Source: Acanthococcus lagerstroemiae
Lineage: Eukaryota > Arthropoda > Insecta > Hemiptera > Eriococcidae
Assembly: GCA_031841125.1 (NCBI GenBank)
Contig: CM063112.1
Span: 14,968,603 to 15,032,602, forward strand
Length of the DNA: 64,000 nucleotides
Direction of reading: 5' to 3'
Each line of letters opens with the position of its first letter. Position 1 is the stretch's first letter. The notes beneath the pieces were generated by a model. It ran no database searches. It saw nothing but the letters and a program-made list of their open reading frames with translations, and had not been told where the DNA came from. Made by a program: the position numbers and the translations under genes. Shown one piece after another: positions 11,226 to 20,851 of the stretch.

Positions 11226-13017
11226 TCTATTCATGCCTTCCACCGGCGAGCTCCTTGTAAGATACGCACATGCAACCTATATTACACGTCTTAACTTTCG
11301 TAACTCCATAACGCCTTACAATATTTAACATGCTTTGTGAAACACCCTGTATACAATCGCTCAGTTCCCAACTGTTGCCGAATCTGCAGACGATGAATTG
11401 TTACTCCATCGTGCCGTAACACTTCATCAGGCTTTAACTAACCTAAATTTGTTTCGCGATCTTCGAGCGTCGATTTTCCGCTTTCGTATTAATAAATTGG
11501 TCTCCGAATCGCGTCGATCGAGTTCGGAATTCGAGTTCGGGCCATCGGGCCACTTTTGATAATCGAAAAATTCGCTGGCCAAAACCGATGTGTAGTGCCG
11601 CAATCTGTTATCCTGTCACCGGGTCGGAATCTGCGCTGTCCTGTCCTCCGTCTGTTCCGTCGAACATCATTTGTTGCTTTTTCGCGCTCGACTCGCGGCG
11701 CGAAATCGCGTCGCCCTCGCCCTGATTTTTGGGTACCTCGAAAGTCGGGCGCGTCCCGGATCGTGTGCACCCGGCTTCGGCGCGCTCGAAAGTTGTTAAT
11801 TTTCTCCGGATGAAAGAAAAAGTAAAATAGAAGAAGAAGCGGAAGAACAAAAAAAAAAAGAAAAAGAAAAGACGAAAGAAAAAAGAAGAAAAAAACTTGC
11901 AAAATAAAAAGAAAGACGAAAACTAAACGTGCTCGTTTTTTCAAACAGTTAATCAGCGTCGTGTTTCGAATCTTAATTATCAGCAAAGGACACGGCCGAA
12001 TTGCTCTCGCGTCTAATTAGTTTATTGCTGCATGCGCATTGCGAGGAATTTTTTTAAAGCTCGTATTTATGTACGCGCCGTCTACTCGACGAAGTTCGCG
12101 ATAAATTTTCTGTGTGTTTATTCAAAAAGGCGACAGCCAGAGAGCGAACAAACCGGGCTGGCGTGAATAATACGGAGTACATGCGACAATTACCGAGGAT
12201 GGCGTGTGTCGTATACGGCGTGTATTCATTTTGTAAATTTGTGACTGGTCGCTCGCCTCGGCAAATGAGTGAAGCGAAGATGGTATCCGAAATTACACGC
12301 GTTATAAGGAGCACCGGTTGCCGCACAATTATAATGTTAATTTGGCGGCCGTCATTATTTGGAGACCGGTCGCTGTTTACGTTTGTTTGTTGGCTGGCAA
12401 CTCGCGGCATGGACGCCTTTGTGCGCCCATTAGGTCAATCTGAGAGCAGAGCCGCGCGGACTGGCTGCAGAGACAGAAACACTCAGTGAGACGGTACTTT
12501 TCTCGAATCGATATTATATTTCAGGAAATTATATAATTATATAATAGACCGGGCTCGGCTGTATCGCGGCGTGTTTGTAATTAATCCAACCTTTTCTTGA
12601 CCTTCTGAATCTCGGGAAACGTCCGACGCGGCGAACCAAAATACCCCTTGATGTCTGTTAGGAACGAATAAATGATGAAGAAGTTACGCGCAGCAAGTTG
12701 CCTACTAAATGGCTGTCGGAAAAACCGGCGGTGTAAATGTACTTCGCTCCGTCCCCTTCCCCGAGCCGAAGAATACATGATGGGGAGCCCGAAGACTAGA
12801 ACAACAGTCTGTGAAGCCTGCTGGTTTTTGCCCGTAGATTTCGATTTTCTTAGTTTTCAGGTTAATGGGTAAACTGCCCCCCCTCCCATCAAAAATCACA
12901 GATACGAGAGTTTGTGGGAAAAGGCATGCCGTCGTTCTTATATAGGTATAATTTGAGGAGTTCGACTTCTTGTCTATGTAGCTGAATGTCATTGGCATTC
13001 CAAGTTATAATGATAAT
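11226..13017. other. Mostly unique sequence, no gene recognised
   Basis: From about 11490 the sequence is CpG-richer and shows no transposon signature. It contains a purine-rich run on plus (11810-11930) and homeodomain-like TAATTA/TAATTAG words (for example 11971-11977 and 12012-12022). Frames of 118-165 codons exist on several strands but none shows a recognisable domain. A mariner-like end word, GAAACACCCTGTA, lies near 11341 without a partner. The stretch could be intergenic regulatory DNA; this is inference only. Confidence 0.35.
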
Positions 13018-13103
13018 AGTAATAACTAGGGGGCTTCGCTCCCTGGCCCCATTGCGGCCCAACCCCCGCCGTCACTCACTTCGCTCGTGCCGGCCCCGGC
13101 CGA
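13018..13103 (+). repeat. GC-rich box shared with the element at 1741
   Basis: The stretch CTAGGGGGCTTCGCTCCCTGG, then GCGGCCCAACCCCCGCCGTC and CTTCGCTCGTGCCGGCC, matches 1741-1813 closely. The first part can form a GGGGGCTTCGCTCCC hairpin. Beyond the box the two loci differ, so only this module is shared. Confidence 0.65.
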
Positions 13104-13259
13104 GCTCAGCGCTTCGCGTCTCGCGGATTCACAAGTTTCTCACTCTTCCTGTCGGAGTTCCTTTTTTTTTTCTTATCGAGGCTTTTTGTGACAACATCAG
13201 TTGTACAAATAACTGATGGGTTTCTTCTATACCTTCGAGAATAAGTCACACCTTTCAAT

Positions 13260-13645
13260 TTGATCTATTAGAGGAAGCACCCAGGACCTCCACCGTCACG
13301 ACGACCAGGGTGGGGAAGGTCCTCCACCACAACTGCCTTCCCATAACAGAACCCCCTCCACCATCCGACGCCGCCACCGGGAGAAACACGTCACTGTGGG
13401 TTGCCTACCCTGCCCCTTAATTGTTCGTTTGCCGCCGCCTCTGGAAGAAAAAATCAACTGCGGGCTGCCCACCCTGTCCCTTATTATTTCTCCAGGGGTA
13501 GCCTACCCTTGGGAGGGTGTTCATGGTGGAGGAGGGAGCAGAGGAAATGCGTCGCCGCATCCGGGAGGAAAAAAACACTGCGGGTTGCCTACCCTGCCCC
13601 TTAATTGCTCAGTTTTACTTTTTTATTATAAATAGAGAGATAATG
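13260..13645. repeat. Palindromic GGGTAGGCTACCC-type repeat cluster, copy 2
   Basis: A unit of about 60 bases, with GCCGCC..., a purine run, then GGGTTGCCTACCCTGCCCC and TTAATTG, occurs three times starting near 13370, 13430 and 13548. A GGGGTAGCCTACCC palindrome lies at about 13496-13510. The same unit occurs in reverse at 2347-2420. The cluster ends in TTTTACTTTTTT...ATAGAGAGATA, as copy 1 does. No coding signal beyond the repeats. Confidence 0.62.
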
Positions 13646-13675
13646 TTATAGCAAGTCGCTTTCTTGAAGAGAGCG

Positions 13676-14345
13676 AAGATGAAACTGGAGGCACTTCGGG
13701 TCACGCGGGACATGCAGCAATCCACGCTTCGTATGTGGAAGAACGCACTCGCCCAGTCAACCAAGCGCGAGTAGACCCGAGCGCTGATACGCGATCTCGA
13801 TGTATGGGCAGGCAGGTCCCATAGGGAACCGAACTTCCACCTGACTCAAGTCCTGAGCGGCCACGGGTGCCTTCGGTATGTATTTACATCGGATGGCGAT
13901 AGCGCCGAGCCCTGTGTATGCGTACCATGATCAAGGGGTGGAAGACAACCTCTGGCACACCCTATTCGAATGTGAGGCCTGCGAGCAGGAGAGGTGCGGG
14001 ACGGCAACGGCGATCGATCCCGGCGGCATCATGGCGTGATTAGCCGTCTCGCGCCGGACACCTTGGTTTCGGAAATGCTGAAGACTAGAAGCGGATGGAA
14101 CCTGGTGTCGGCTTTTGTCTCGGCCATCATGAAGAAGAAGATGTAGACAAAGTGGTCGAGGCTCAGGGCCGACAGACAAAGCTCGGCCCACATTGGATAT
14201 AATAACTCTGTACCATCCTAGAGCTGCTGCAGCTGCTGCGGAGTCAGAAAGGTCAAGGCAGAGCGCCGACGGTCAAAGCTCGGCCCACACTGAACATAAC
14301 GACTCTATACCATCTTAGAGCTGCTGCAGCTGCTGCGGACCCCCC
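13676..14345 (+). pseudogene. 5'-truncated 3' end of an I/LOA/R1-type LINE
   Basis: The plus strand reads STKREWTRALIRDLDVWAGR, then FHLTQVLSGHGCLRYVF, then a Cys-rich knuckle with CVCAYHDQGVEDNLWHTLFE followed by C (about 13912-13980). These are the usual C-terminal blocks of I/R1/LOA-group ORF2 proteins. After it an LEADGTWCRLL-type stretch and an A/G-rich KKKM-like end precede the 3' UTR. In-frame stops show decay. This part is missing from the relic at 1-1740, which is cut by the window edge, so the two may be copies of one family. Confidence 0.78.
14153..14338 (+). repeat. Tandem duplication in the LINE 3' UTR, period 98
   Basis: GGTCGAGGCTCAGGGCCGAC...AAAGCTCGGCCCACA...GAGCTGCTGCAGCTGCTGCGG at 14153-14240 is repeated at 14251-14338 with a few substitutions. 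Tandem 3' UTR repeats are known in several LINE clades. Confidence 0.82.
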
Positions 14346-14500
14346 CCCCCTCAGCGGGTTCACCCCGCATATTATCATTTTCAATGATGGTTCAGAAATA
14401 CACTTTTTTCATGATTTTTTGGGGAATATATATGTATAAACACCCATCAGAAAAAAAACTTGCACATCACATTATCTGCGAATACATAATCCCGGAAAAC

Positions 14501-14659
14501 CAGTGGCATAGCCAGACTTGGTATGAAGGGGAGGGGGGTAGTTTCGCTTTTACAACATCACAGGTGTAATACTTACTATTACCAGGATAAATAATAATTT
14601 TTTTACTTTTTCGGCTGATGCCAGGGGGGTCTAAACCCCCCCTCGTGACTATGCCTCTG
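14501..14659. mobile_element. hAT MITE with 8-base TSD (poly-G type)
   Basis: It begins CAGTGGCATAGCCAGACTTG and ends ACTATGCCTCTG, an inverted repeat with mismatches, with G-run and C-run interiors. Flanks are CGGAAAAC (14493-14500) and CGGAGAAC (14660-14667), matching 7 of 8, as for hAT insertion. The interior (GTGTAATACTTACTATTACCAG) matches the MITE at 41897-42166, so they are one family. Confidence 0.85.
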
Positions 14660-14667
14660 CGGAGAAC

Positions 14668-15240
14668 ATCAAGTACAATGAATTTGCCCGTCAGTACGCG
14701 TACATCTGTTTTATCACTGTACATGTCATACAGTTATGAGCCCGTCATTTTGAGCGTGTGCACAATCCAGTTCGATGTAGCCCTTTTGATCCAGTTCTTT
14801 GGCCATTTATTGGAGTTCCTCTCTGCCCTGTGCTAATAAGGTGATGTCATCCGCAAATCTTAAGTTTTTGAGCCAGACCCCGTCTGTTTTCAACCCCCTC
14901 CCCTCCCAGTTTAAGTTATGGAAGATTTCCTCCAGTAGGCAGTTAAGAAGATTTTGGGAGAGAGGGTCTTCCTGTTTTACCTTATTTTGATTTCGAAATA
15001 TTGTCCCATTTTATCCAGACGTACCCTCCCTTTTAAATTTCTATACATTTCTTCTGCTATTATTATCAGCTTCCTCGGAACACGTTATTTCCAGAGAACC
15101 TCCCGAATTATGCTGGGCGCGAGATCGAATCAAAAGCTTTTTGAAAGTCAGTCAGCAGTATATTCAGGTTTTGATTAAATTCGGGCACAACGTTTATTAT
15201 TTTTAGGTTCATAGCTGCGAAGATCTTTTTCTAAGTGAAG
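14668..15240 (-). pseudogene. RTE-like LINE reverse transcriptase fragment
   Basis: The minus strand shows KGRVRLDKMGQYFEI, a LSPNLLNCLLEEIFHNLNWE block and LKNLRFADDITLLAQGREEL, with FADD at 14847-14858. This matches the RVRLDK..EFEIKKGVKQGDPLSPNLFN..LEEIF wording of the family at 9.6, 31.1 and 53.6 kb. Stops interrupt it (for example just before the LSPN block). Its left side runs up to the hAT MITE at 14501-14659, and whether the LINE continues beyond the MITE is unclear. Confidence 0.78.
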
Positions 15241-15815
15241 TACCTATGTACAAATGAATTGCAAATTTGAATGAAATGGATTCGTGGAGCTAGAAAACGT
15301 TCTTCTAATCTTTTGTATTATTTAATTCAACCAACTCTGGGAACATCTGAGGAAATAGTTATTTTTCATCCGCTAAAGACAAGGGAAAATTCAAATAAAG
15401 TTTACAATTTGAACAGGCATAATCAAGATGATTACCAATACTATCAAAACTCGTTAACTGACAAGCAGTTTGGAGAACATCGGATGTACATTTGTTCCTC
15501 ATATAAGTTCGTAACTCAGAATTGACATAGAACGATCGAAAAATAATTTACCGCAACTGACACATACAATAATTATTATTGTAGGTCATTTTTTAATTGT
15601 TCCGCTGACATATCCTTAGTTCTTCTCGTTTTGCTTCATAAATTTGGAGTCTCTGTTGTAGTATTTCTCTTTGATGCTTCTTGTAATATAATTCTCACAG
15701 TCACCACAGATGAGGAGCCGTAACTTCGTTCTGAGGTGAAGACAGCCGCAACACTAAGACTTCATCGCTCGAAACCTGAAACCGGATGAGAAGAGAAGAG
15801 AAAATAAGTGATTGC
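15241..15815. other. No gene or repeat recognised
   Basis: AT-rich sequence. An 84-codon plus frame (15271-15525) carries no recognised motif. Confidence 0.35.
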
Positions 15816-15819
15816 AATT

Positions 15820-16200
15820 GGCTCGGCTACTCGTAGCCGACCTTAAAAAAGTGGAGAGACGCAACCTACTCTTTTTCTAATTTGTTCTCAACCTGAGCCC
15901 TGGAATCCGCCCTTTCGATTATTAATTCAGGGACGTCGGGGGGGGGGCTGTTAGGGTTGTCTGAGCCCTCTTCCCTTCTCGCCGAAAAACCGGCCTAGGT
16001 CGAAATCTGGCGAGCTGCTATGTGGGCTCGAACCCGGAACTTCCGAATTCCGAACCAACGCGCTATCTACACGGCCAACCAGGGCTGATATCCCACTAAC
16101 AAAAGTGCACGAAGTAAGATCGCACTTGTACCATTGTACTTATGGGAGTGCACGCGTACCTCGTCGCACTTTGTTAGTGGAATACCAGCCCAGACCCCTA
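15820..16200 (-). mobile_element. tRNA-derived SINE, copy 1 (interrupted near its 5' end)
   Basis: On the minus strand a box A (TGGCCGTGTAG, 16067-16077) and box B (GGTTCGAGCCC, 16024-16034) form an internal pol III promoter. The body continues with TTTCGACCTAGGCCGG, GAGGGCTCAGACAACCC and CGAAAGGGCGGATTCC, all present in the copy at 45635-45870. A Harbinger-like MITE at 16083-16190 splits the first bases of the SINE. The 3' limit is approximate. It is not a tRNA gene: the anticodon arm cannot be folded reliably and the tRNA-unrelated body is conserved between copies. Confidence 0.82.
16083..16190. mobile_element. PIF/Harbinger-like MITE, 108 bases, 3-base CAG duplication
   Basis: The ends read GGCTGATATCCCACTAACAA and, from the right on minus, GGCTGGTATTCCACTAACAA, extending to about 34 matched bases, so the whole element can fold into a hairpin. 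CAG flanks both sides (16080-16082 and 16191-16193). The SINE at 45635 has the uninterrupted sequence (GGTCTGGTTGGC on its strand), so the empty site is visible in this window. A 3-base TSD and GG-starting termini suggest PIF/Harbinger. Confidence 0.8.
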
Positions 16201-16606
16201 GACGCCTGAAGAATATAACTACACCTTAGTGCAAAACAGTGCTATTTACATTTTCTTTGATGAGGAGGGGGGATGAGTTATTGGTATTATTGGAAAGGAA
16301 ATTTCACGCTCTATCATATCCAACACTGCATGTCGATGCTAGCAAAACATCAACTCTACATAAGCATGACCTAGCATGACGATCATGACGCTACGATTTC
16401 GTAACACAGTAGTGATGAGCTATTGAAAACTCCGTCTCCCTCTTCTGCCAATTTCAATAAAATATGTATAGCACTATTTTGCTCTAAAGTGTCGATAACA
16501 TCAACAGTCAAGTTCATACGTGAAAGACAATAACTGGCAAGAATACATGGTATATAATCGACATGCTATTTCAAACGCGGCTTGTAACAATCTGACTTTT
16601 AGCCTT

Positions 16607-16803
16607 TAGACTTCTTTGTTGTGCGAAAAACCCCTTGTAACAAACGAGTAGCCTATAGCATGTTTTACATTGTCTGATCTTGTTCCTTGGGGGGGGGGGA
16701 GCCTATTTATCTCTTTGTTGTGCAGAAAACTGCTTGCAATGAGCGAGTAGCCTATAGCTTGTGTTACTGACTGATCTTCTTTTGCTGTGGGGGGGGGGAG
16801 GAG
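16607..16803 (+). repeat. Two-copy tandem repeat ending in G runs, period about 105
   Basis: CTTTGTTGTGC...GAAAA...GCGAGTAGCCTATAGC...CTGATCTT followed by a 10-base G run occurs twice, at about 16610-16700 and 16715-16799. The surrounding sequence shows no gene. Confidence 0.75.
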
Positions 16804-18509
16804 CTTCGAACGCCAAATCGGACTTTCCACAGAGCACCCGAGAAAAATCGCATAACCTATTTCTTGTTTTTTATGTTGGTCTCCCGGTCTCGAATTTTCT
16901 CTTGATGACCGTGACCGTGTGTCTCGGGGTCGTGTGCGTGTCTGTACTTCCTCGAGGATCGGAAACTGCATATTGTATGATGAGGTCCGACGGCGGCTGT
17001 TCTGTATGCCGCGTACGTGCCGTATCTCGGCTACACACGTATGCGAGGCCGATGCTGCATTATTATCGCCTCTTAATGTTCGAACCGAACCGCGGTCAGT
17101 CCTTCATCCGTCGATCAAATTAAACCATAAAATCCTCCTTTGCTCGTGACCCGACGTTCCTATCCTCGAATCGATGCTCCGCCGTAGACTCCTACACGTC
17201 CTCGTGCCGGGAGTACGCGATGATTACGCCAGAAAGTCACGGTATCAAATCGAACATAGAAGGCACTTTTTGACCGTCAATTTCTGCATCATGTCCGCCG
17301 GTCATACACGTCAAACACACACACGACTTCTGTCCGATTGCAAAATCGGACGCCGATTTGGCGAGAAATTAAGCGGCCGTGCCGACGTGCGTAGCTCGCG
17401 AACACGATTCACGAGTCATCTTTCAAGGCGAGGGAGAGAGGGGGTCGTGTTCGCAACTGATAATTAATATGGTACAGCGGCTTGATAAATTAAGTTTGTG
17501 GACGATTGTGTTTTCTTTTTTGGTTTCGATTTTTCAATTAAACATAAATACCGGCTTCTGAACAAGTATCAGGTTCTGTGTGATAAGATCGATCGGTTAG
17601 AGGGAACCTGGGTGTAGATCGGTAAAGGTTCGCATTATCTTTTTTACGGTGATTATTGCGGTTCTTGAGAGCAGAAGTCGAATACATTGCGGAGGACGGG
17701 GTGAAGGGCTGTGTAGGTGTACTTCGAACCGCCGGGCCGAGTGAGCCGTTAATTAGTATATGTATCTCTGGCTGATAAAGGATTAAGCTATCGATAATTT
17801 TTGTATCTACGTGAGTATGGTGCGGTGAGCGGTGCACAGAATGAGTTCGTAATTTATAACTTCACATGGGCGAGCAGAAGAGAGAGCATCGAAGAAAAAT
17901 GACCTATCGACGATACGAAGACGTCTGACTATATTGATATCATCCCGGTTACAACTCTTAACCTCGGTCAACTGTACAGCGATGCAGTTTTCTCTTCACT
18001 TGTACTCAATAATAGCCCAATCAAGCGTATTCTAGAAGGGTCCCGAAGGTGCGATGTATGTACTTTCACCGAAAACGAGCTTTTCAGGCGTTAATATTCC
18101 ATTTGAAGCGAAGAAAGAAACGAGGAAGTACATGTCCTGGGGGTGGGGGCTGGTTAAGAAATTTAGTACTCAATTTTCAATACAAAGTGCTCTCTCTCTC
18201 TCGCTCTCGCTCGCTCGCTGTCGCCGTCTCGTATGTGGGTAGGGTGCATTATGTACCTGTAATGTGCTCGTGTATAATCTGCCAAACCGTCGATGTGCCC
18301 CGGTTTTGACGTGCATCTATGGCGCATTACATGTTTATTATGGTGATTGGATTATTGGTAATAATAATGCGCTTTTATTATATCGAACGTCGGCTCCGCT
18401 TCGAAAGAGCTTGCAGCGCGAAAGTGCTTCTAAAACGCGCCGTTATTAAAATTACGATTATTTAATCGATTGGCCGAATTCTCGTAAGTGTATCTATCGA
18501 CGTCGAAAG
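16804..18509. other. Unique-looking sequence with a CT/CG microsatellite, no gene recognised
   Basis: It contains a short CTCTCTCTCTCTCG / CTCGCTCGCTCG microsatellite at about 18188-18222 and TAATTAAT words near 17458-17468. Frames reach 120 codons, but adjacent frames and strands are open as well and no motif is recognised. It may be single-copy intergenic DNA. Confidence 0.35.
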
Positions 18510-18617
18510 CAGGGTGGCCCACCCTCAGGATTTCGCCTGAGATCGCAGGTATTTTTGGGTTCTTCAGGTATTCTTCAGAATTTTAGCTATTTGAAGCTCA
18601 CCTGAGGGAAAGATCAG
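18510..18617 (+). mobile_element. One end of a CAGGGTGGCC-type hAT element
   Basis: CAGGGTGGCCCACC followed by several CAGGTATTT and TTCAGG words is the style of a hAT terminal region. The preceding 8 bases are CGTCGAAAG. No opposite end was found nearby. See the finding on a possible 3.9-kb insertion that would interrupt it. Confidence 0.45.
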
Positions 18618-18625
18618 GTATTTCT

Positions 18626-19165
18626 CAGGAATTCCGATCAACATAGCAAATTCGCGTCGAATTGAATATGTAAACAATATGGTGTGGTGGGACGTATGGC
18701 GATGCACGCGTGCCCAAGTGGCCCCTAAGACACGCTTTCGAGTATCGCATCAGCGACCGGAGGGACGCTGTGGGGTCGGGCCCGAGCCCCTATTTCTCCG
18801 TGCCGCAACGATGCACGCGTCCTGCCAGGGTCACCATGGGGTTCCCTACTGACCGAGGTCCACGCTCCCTGAGCGCTCGCCTGGAATTCAGGTCCCCCAC
18901 AGCCGGACGCGCTGCCTCTTCACTCTCCGCTCCAGCCCTTGCCTACGGGCGAGATGTGAACAATATATTCAGGGAACTAAAATTTTTCAAATCCACTGTC
19001 TCTTCTTGGGCTAAATATTTATGGACTTTTTCATTATATAATTAAGGGGTGCGGGAGAAAGAAACATGGTAATAATGATTCGACCGGGAAACACTAGCGC
19101 TTCTACACGTTTATGGCACCTGTTTTTCCTTTTTCGGCAATTCTACTCCTTCTGGCATTTTTTCT
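18626..19165. other. GC-rich stretch without a recognised gene
   Basis: A GC-rich island at 18690-18960 lies in AT-rich sequence. A 111-codon plus frame (18710-19045) spans it, but no domain is recognised. It might be foreign sequence carried inside an element; this is not supported beyond composition. Confidence 0.3.
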
Positions 19166-19192
19166 GTTATATCCAGGGAGCGGATTTATATG

Positions 19193-19575
19193 GAACTGCA
19201 TACCTAGTTCCTTAAGTGCTAACTCTATATAGTTATTCGTTCCAGAGAATTTCCAATAAAATGAGCCCTACTAGATTTTGCGTATTCTGCATTTTAGACA
19301 GAAAATGCTTCTGCATTTTAGACAGAAAATGCATATTTCCCACTTTTCAGTGCATTATTAGATACTTTAAATTTTGTTAATTTTTCAACAAATTTTAATC
19401 GAAATTCACTCCACAGTTTTCATATATTCCACATTGGTAACACCTGCTAAGCGATTAATTCCAACAAGGAAAGCCAAAATATGATGCATATTGAGGGTGA
19501 AAATGCATATTTGTTGTGCATATTTGGCCTGGCAAAAATGCATACAGATAGTGAATGTTTTATGATTTTAAATAC
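19193..19575. mobile_element. Probable insertion in the left end of the 19174 element
   Basis: The right end of the host element reads GATTTATATG then TGTTACCGGCAGTTTATAAATTC inward. On the left, GATTTATATG is followed by unrelated sequence, and the continuation (ACATATGTTGGCGGCAGTTTG) resumes at about 19575. The 380 bases between include a duplicated ATTTTAGACAGAAAATG (19292-19332). Borders and family are uncertain. Confidence 0.45.
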
Positions 19576-19914
19576 ATATGTTGGCGGCAGTTTGTAAATT
19601 CCTGCAGTTTATAAACTACCTAGGTAATTTATAAACTGCCGGCTGTATGTAAATGGAAATATTCTTTTTATAGACTCCCTAGACAGTTTATAAACTGCCT
19701 AGAAAGTACAAAAATGCGGGAAGATCATACATAAGTTTACCTAGCATGGTCTTCCAGCATGGGATTTTGAAAGGCAAATAAATTTTCTTTAGACAGTGAC
19801 ATCGATTTGTGGTACATTTTTGGGTAGAGTTACATCGTGTAAATCCCCGTCGTGACCGCCCACTTCTTTCGATTGTTTCGTTGCGGCGGTACCCGGCGCA
19901 ATTTCCTCTTCTGG

Positions 19915-20259
19915 CAAGAACGTACCGTTAAGGGGGGGGGTAGGAGGCAACTTACTCCTCCTGTAGGAATTTTGCATTCAGCAGTTGAAAAAATTTACCA
20001 TTTCAGTCAGCGTTTTTTTTTTTTTGCTTTGATACTTGGGAATTGAGTTGAGAAGTTGGGAAAACCCAACAAGCCAAAAGGTTTTCTACTTCTGCTTTGA
20101 TACTTGGGAATATTGAGTTGAGTCAGTTGGAAAAATCCAACAGGTCGTCAAAAGTTTTTGTTTTTTTTTACTTTGATACTTGGGAATTCTGAGTTGGGTC
20201 AGCTGGGACTTTTACACAACTTTTACCCCCCCCCCCGAAAATTATTTGGTACGTCCCTG
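19915..20259. mobile_element. hAT MITE nested in the 19174 element, with 8-base TSD
   Basis: The left end is CAAGAACGTACCGTTAAGGG and the right end, on minus, is CAGGGACGTACCAAATAATT, followed by C or G runs. Flanks are TCTTCTGG (19907-19914) and TCTTCAGG (20260-20267), matching 7 of 8. The interior is a three-copy tandem repeat. Its position inside another element makes it the younger of the two. Confidence 0.8.
20027..20215 (+). repeat. Three-copy tandem repeat, period about 70-75
   Basis: CTTTGATACTTGGGAAT...TGAGTTGAGTCAGTTGG followed by AAAACCCAACA recurs, with copies starting at about 20027, 20095 and 20171. It fills the centre of the hAT MITE at 19915-20259. Confidence 0.8.
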
Positions 20260-20289
20260 TCTTCAGGAATGGTTCTTCTTTCGATATTA

Positions 20290-20604
20290 AGAACTGCGAT
20301 ATAGCATATAGCTGCGTTAACTTTCCGGCTGATCTTGCATCCACGTGAACAGCATCTCCTCTATGTCACGATTAACTCTCTCGACACTTCCCTGTGACTG
20401 CGAGTGTCGCGGCTTTCAATGCACAATTTTAAAGTCAGGCCGCAGCGAATGAAGACTACAAATGATAGAATTACAAAATTCCCTCCCGTTGTCTGACTGG
20501 AGTATAGACGGAGCTGCGAATAAAATAAATACATCTCGCAAATGGAAAGCCACTTCCTCGGCTCTTTTTGTCTTCAGAGGCTTAAGAATAACAAATTTGG
20601 TCAT
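20290..20604 (-). pseudogene. Integrase-like DDE core fragment (KRBA2-like)
   Basis: The minus strand reads TKFVILKPLKTKRAEEVAFH, then PSILQSDNGREFCNSII, then after one in-frame TGA (near 20413) KPRHSQSQGSVERVNRDIEE and MLFTWMQDQ. The SDNGREF aspartate and the GSVERVN glutamate are the second and third acidic residues of the retroviral-integrase-type fold. The wording is that of insect proteins annotated as KRAB-A domain-containing protein 2-like. The first catalytic aspartate region is missing. It lies between the subterminal repeats of the 19174-20837 element and is most simply its own transposase relic, which is an inference. It is dead. Confidence 0.75.
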
Positions 20605-20851
20605 TCATGTAGAACAGTTTTGATCGTTGATAGTTCTTTGCTACCTAGGCAGTTTATAAATGATGTAGGGATTTTATAAACGGTCTAGGAAAGTTATGAA
20701 CTGTCTAGGGAGCTTATAAACTGTCTAGGGAGTCTATAAAAAGAATAAATCTATTTGCATACTGCCAGCTGTTTATAAATCACTTATAAACACCAGAATT
20801 TATAAACTGCCGGTAACACATATAAATCCGCTCCCTGGTTATATCAGAGGC

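Larger units (their letters stand above)
19174..20837. mobile_element. 1664-base DNA transposon with perfect 8-base TSD and palindromic subterminal repeats
   Basis: Both ends read CAGGGAGCGGATTTATATG inward (19 identical bases). GTTATATC flanks each side (19166-19173 and 20838-20845). Inside the ends are arrays of the palindrome GGCAGTTTATAAACTGCC-CTAGG (19580-19715 and 20640-20815). A block with TTCTTTTTATAGACTCCCTAGACAG at 19667-19692 is inverted at 20720-20750. The middle holds a decayed integrase fragment (20290-20604) and a hAT MITE (19915-20259). The left end appears to be split by a further insertion (about 19193-19575). The 8-base TSD suits hAT, but the integrase content does not, so the superfamily is left open. 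Confidence 0.85.

Noticed and set aside
11341..11353. Mariner-type end GAAACACCCTGTA
   Set aside because: No partner end or TA-flanked inverted repeat was found, and a similar CACCCTGTA at 4550 lies in a LINE tail.
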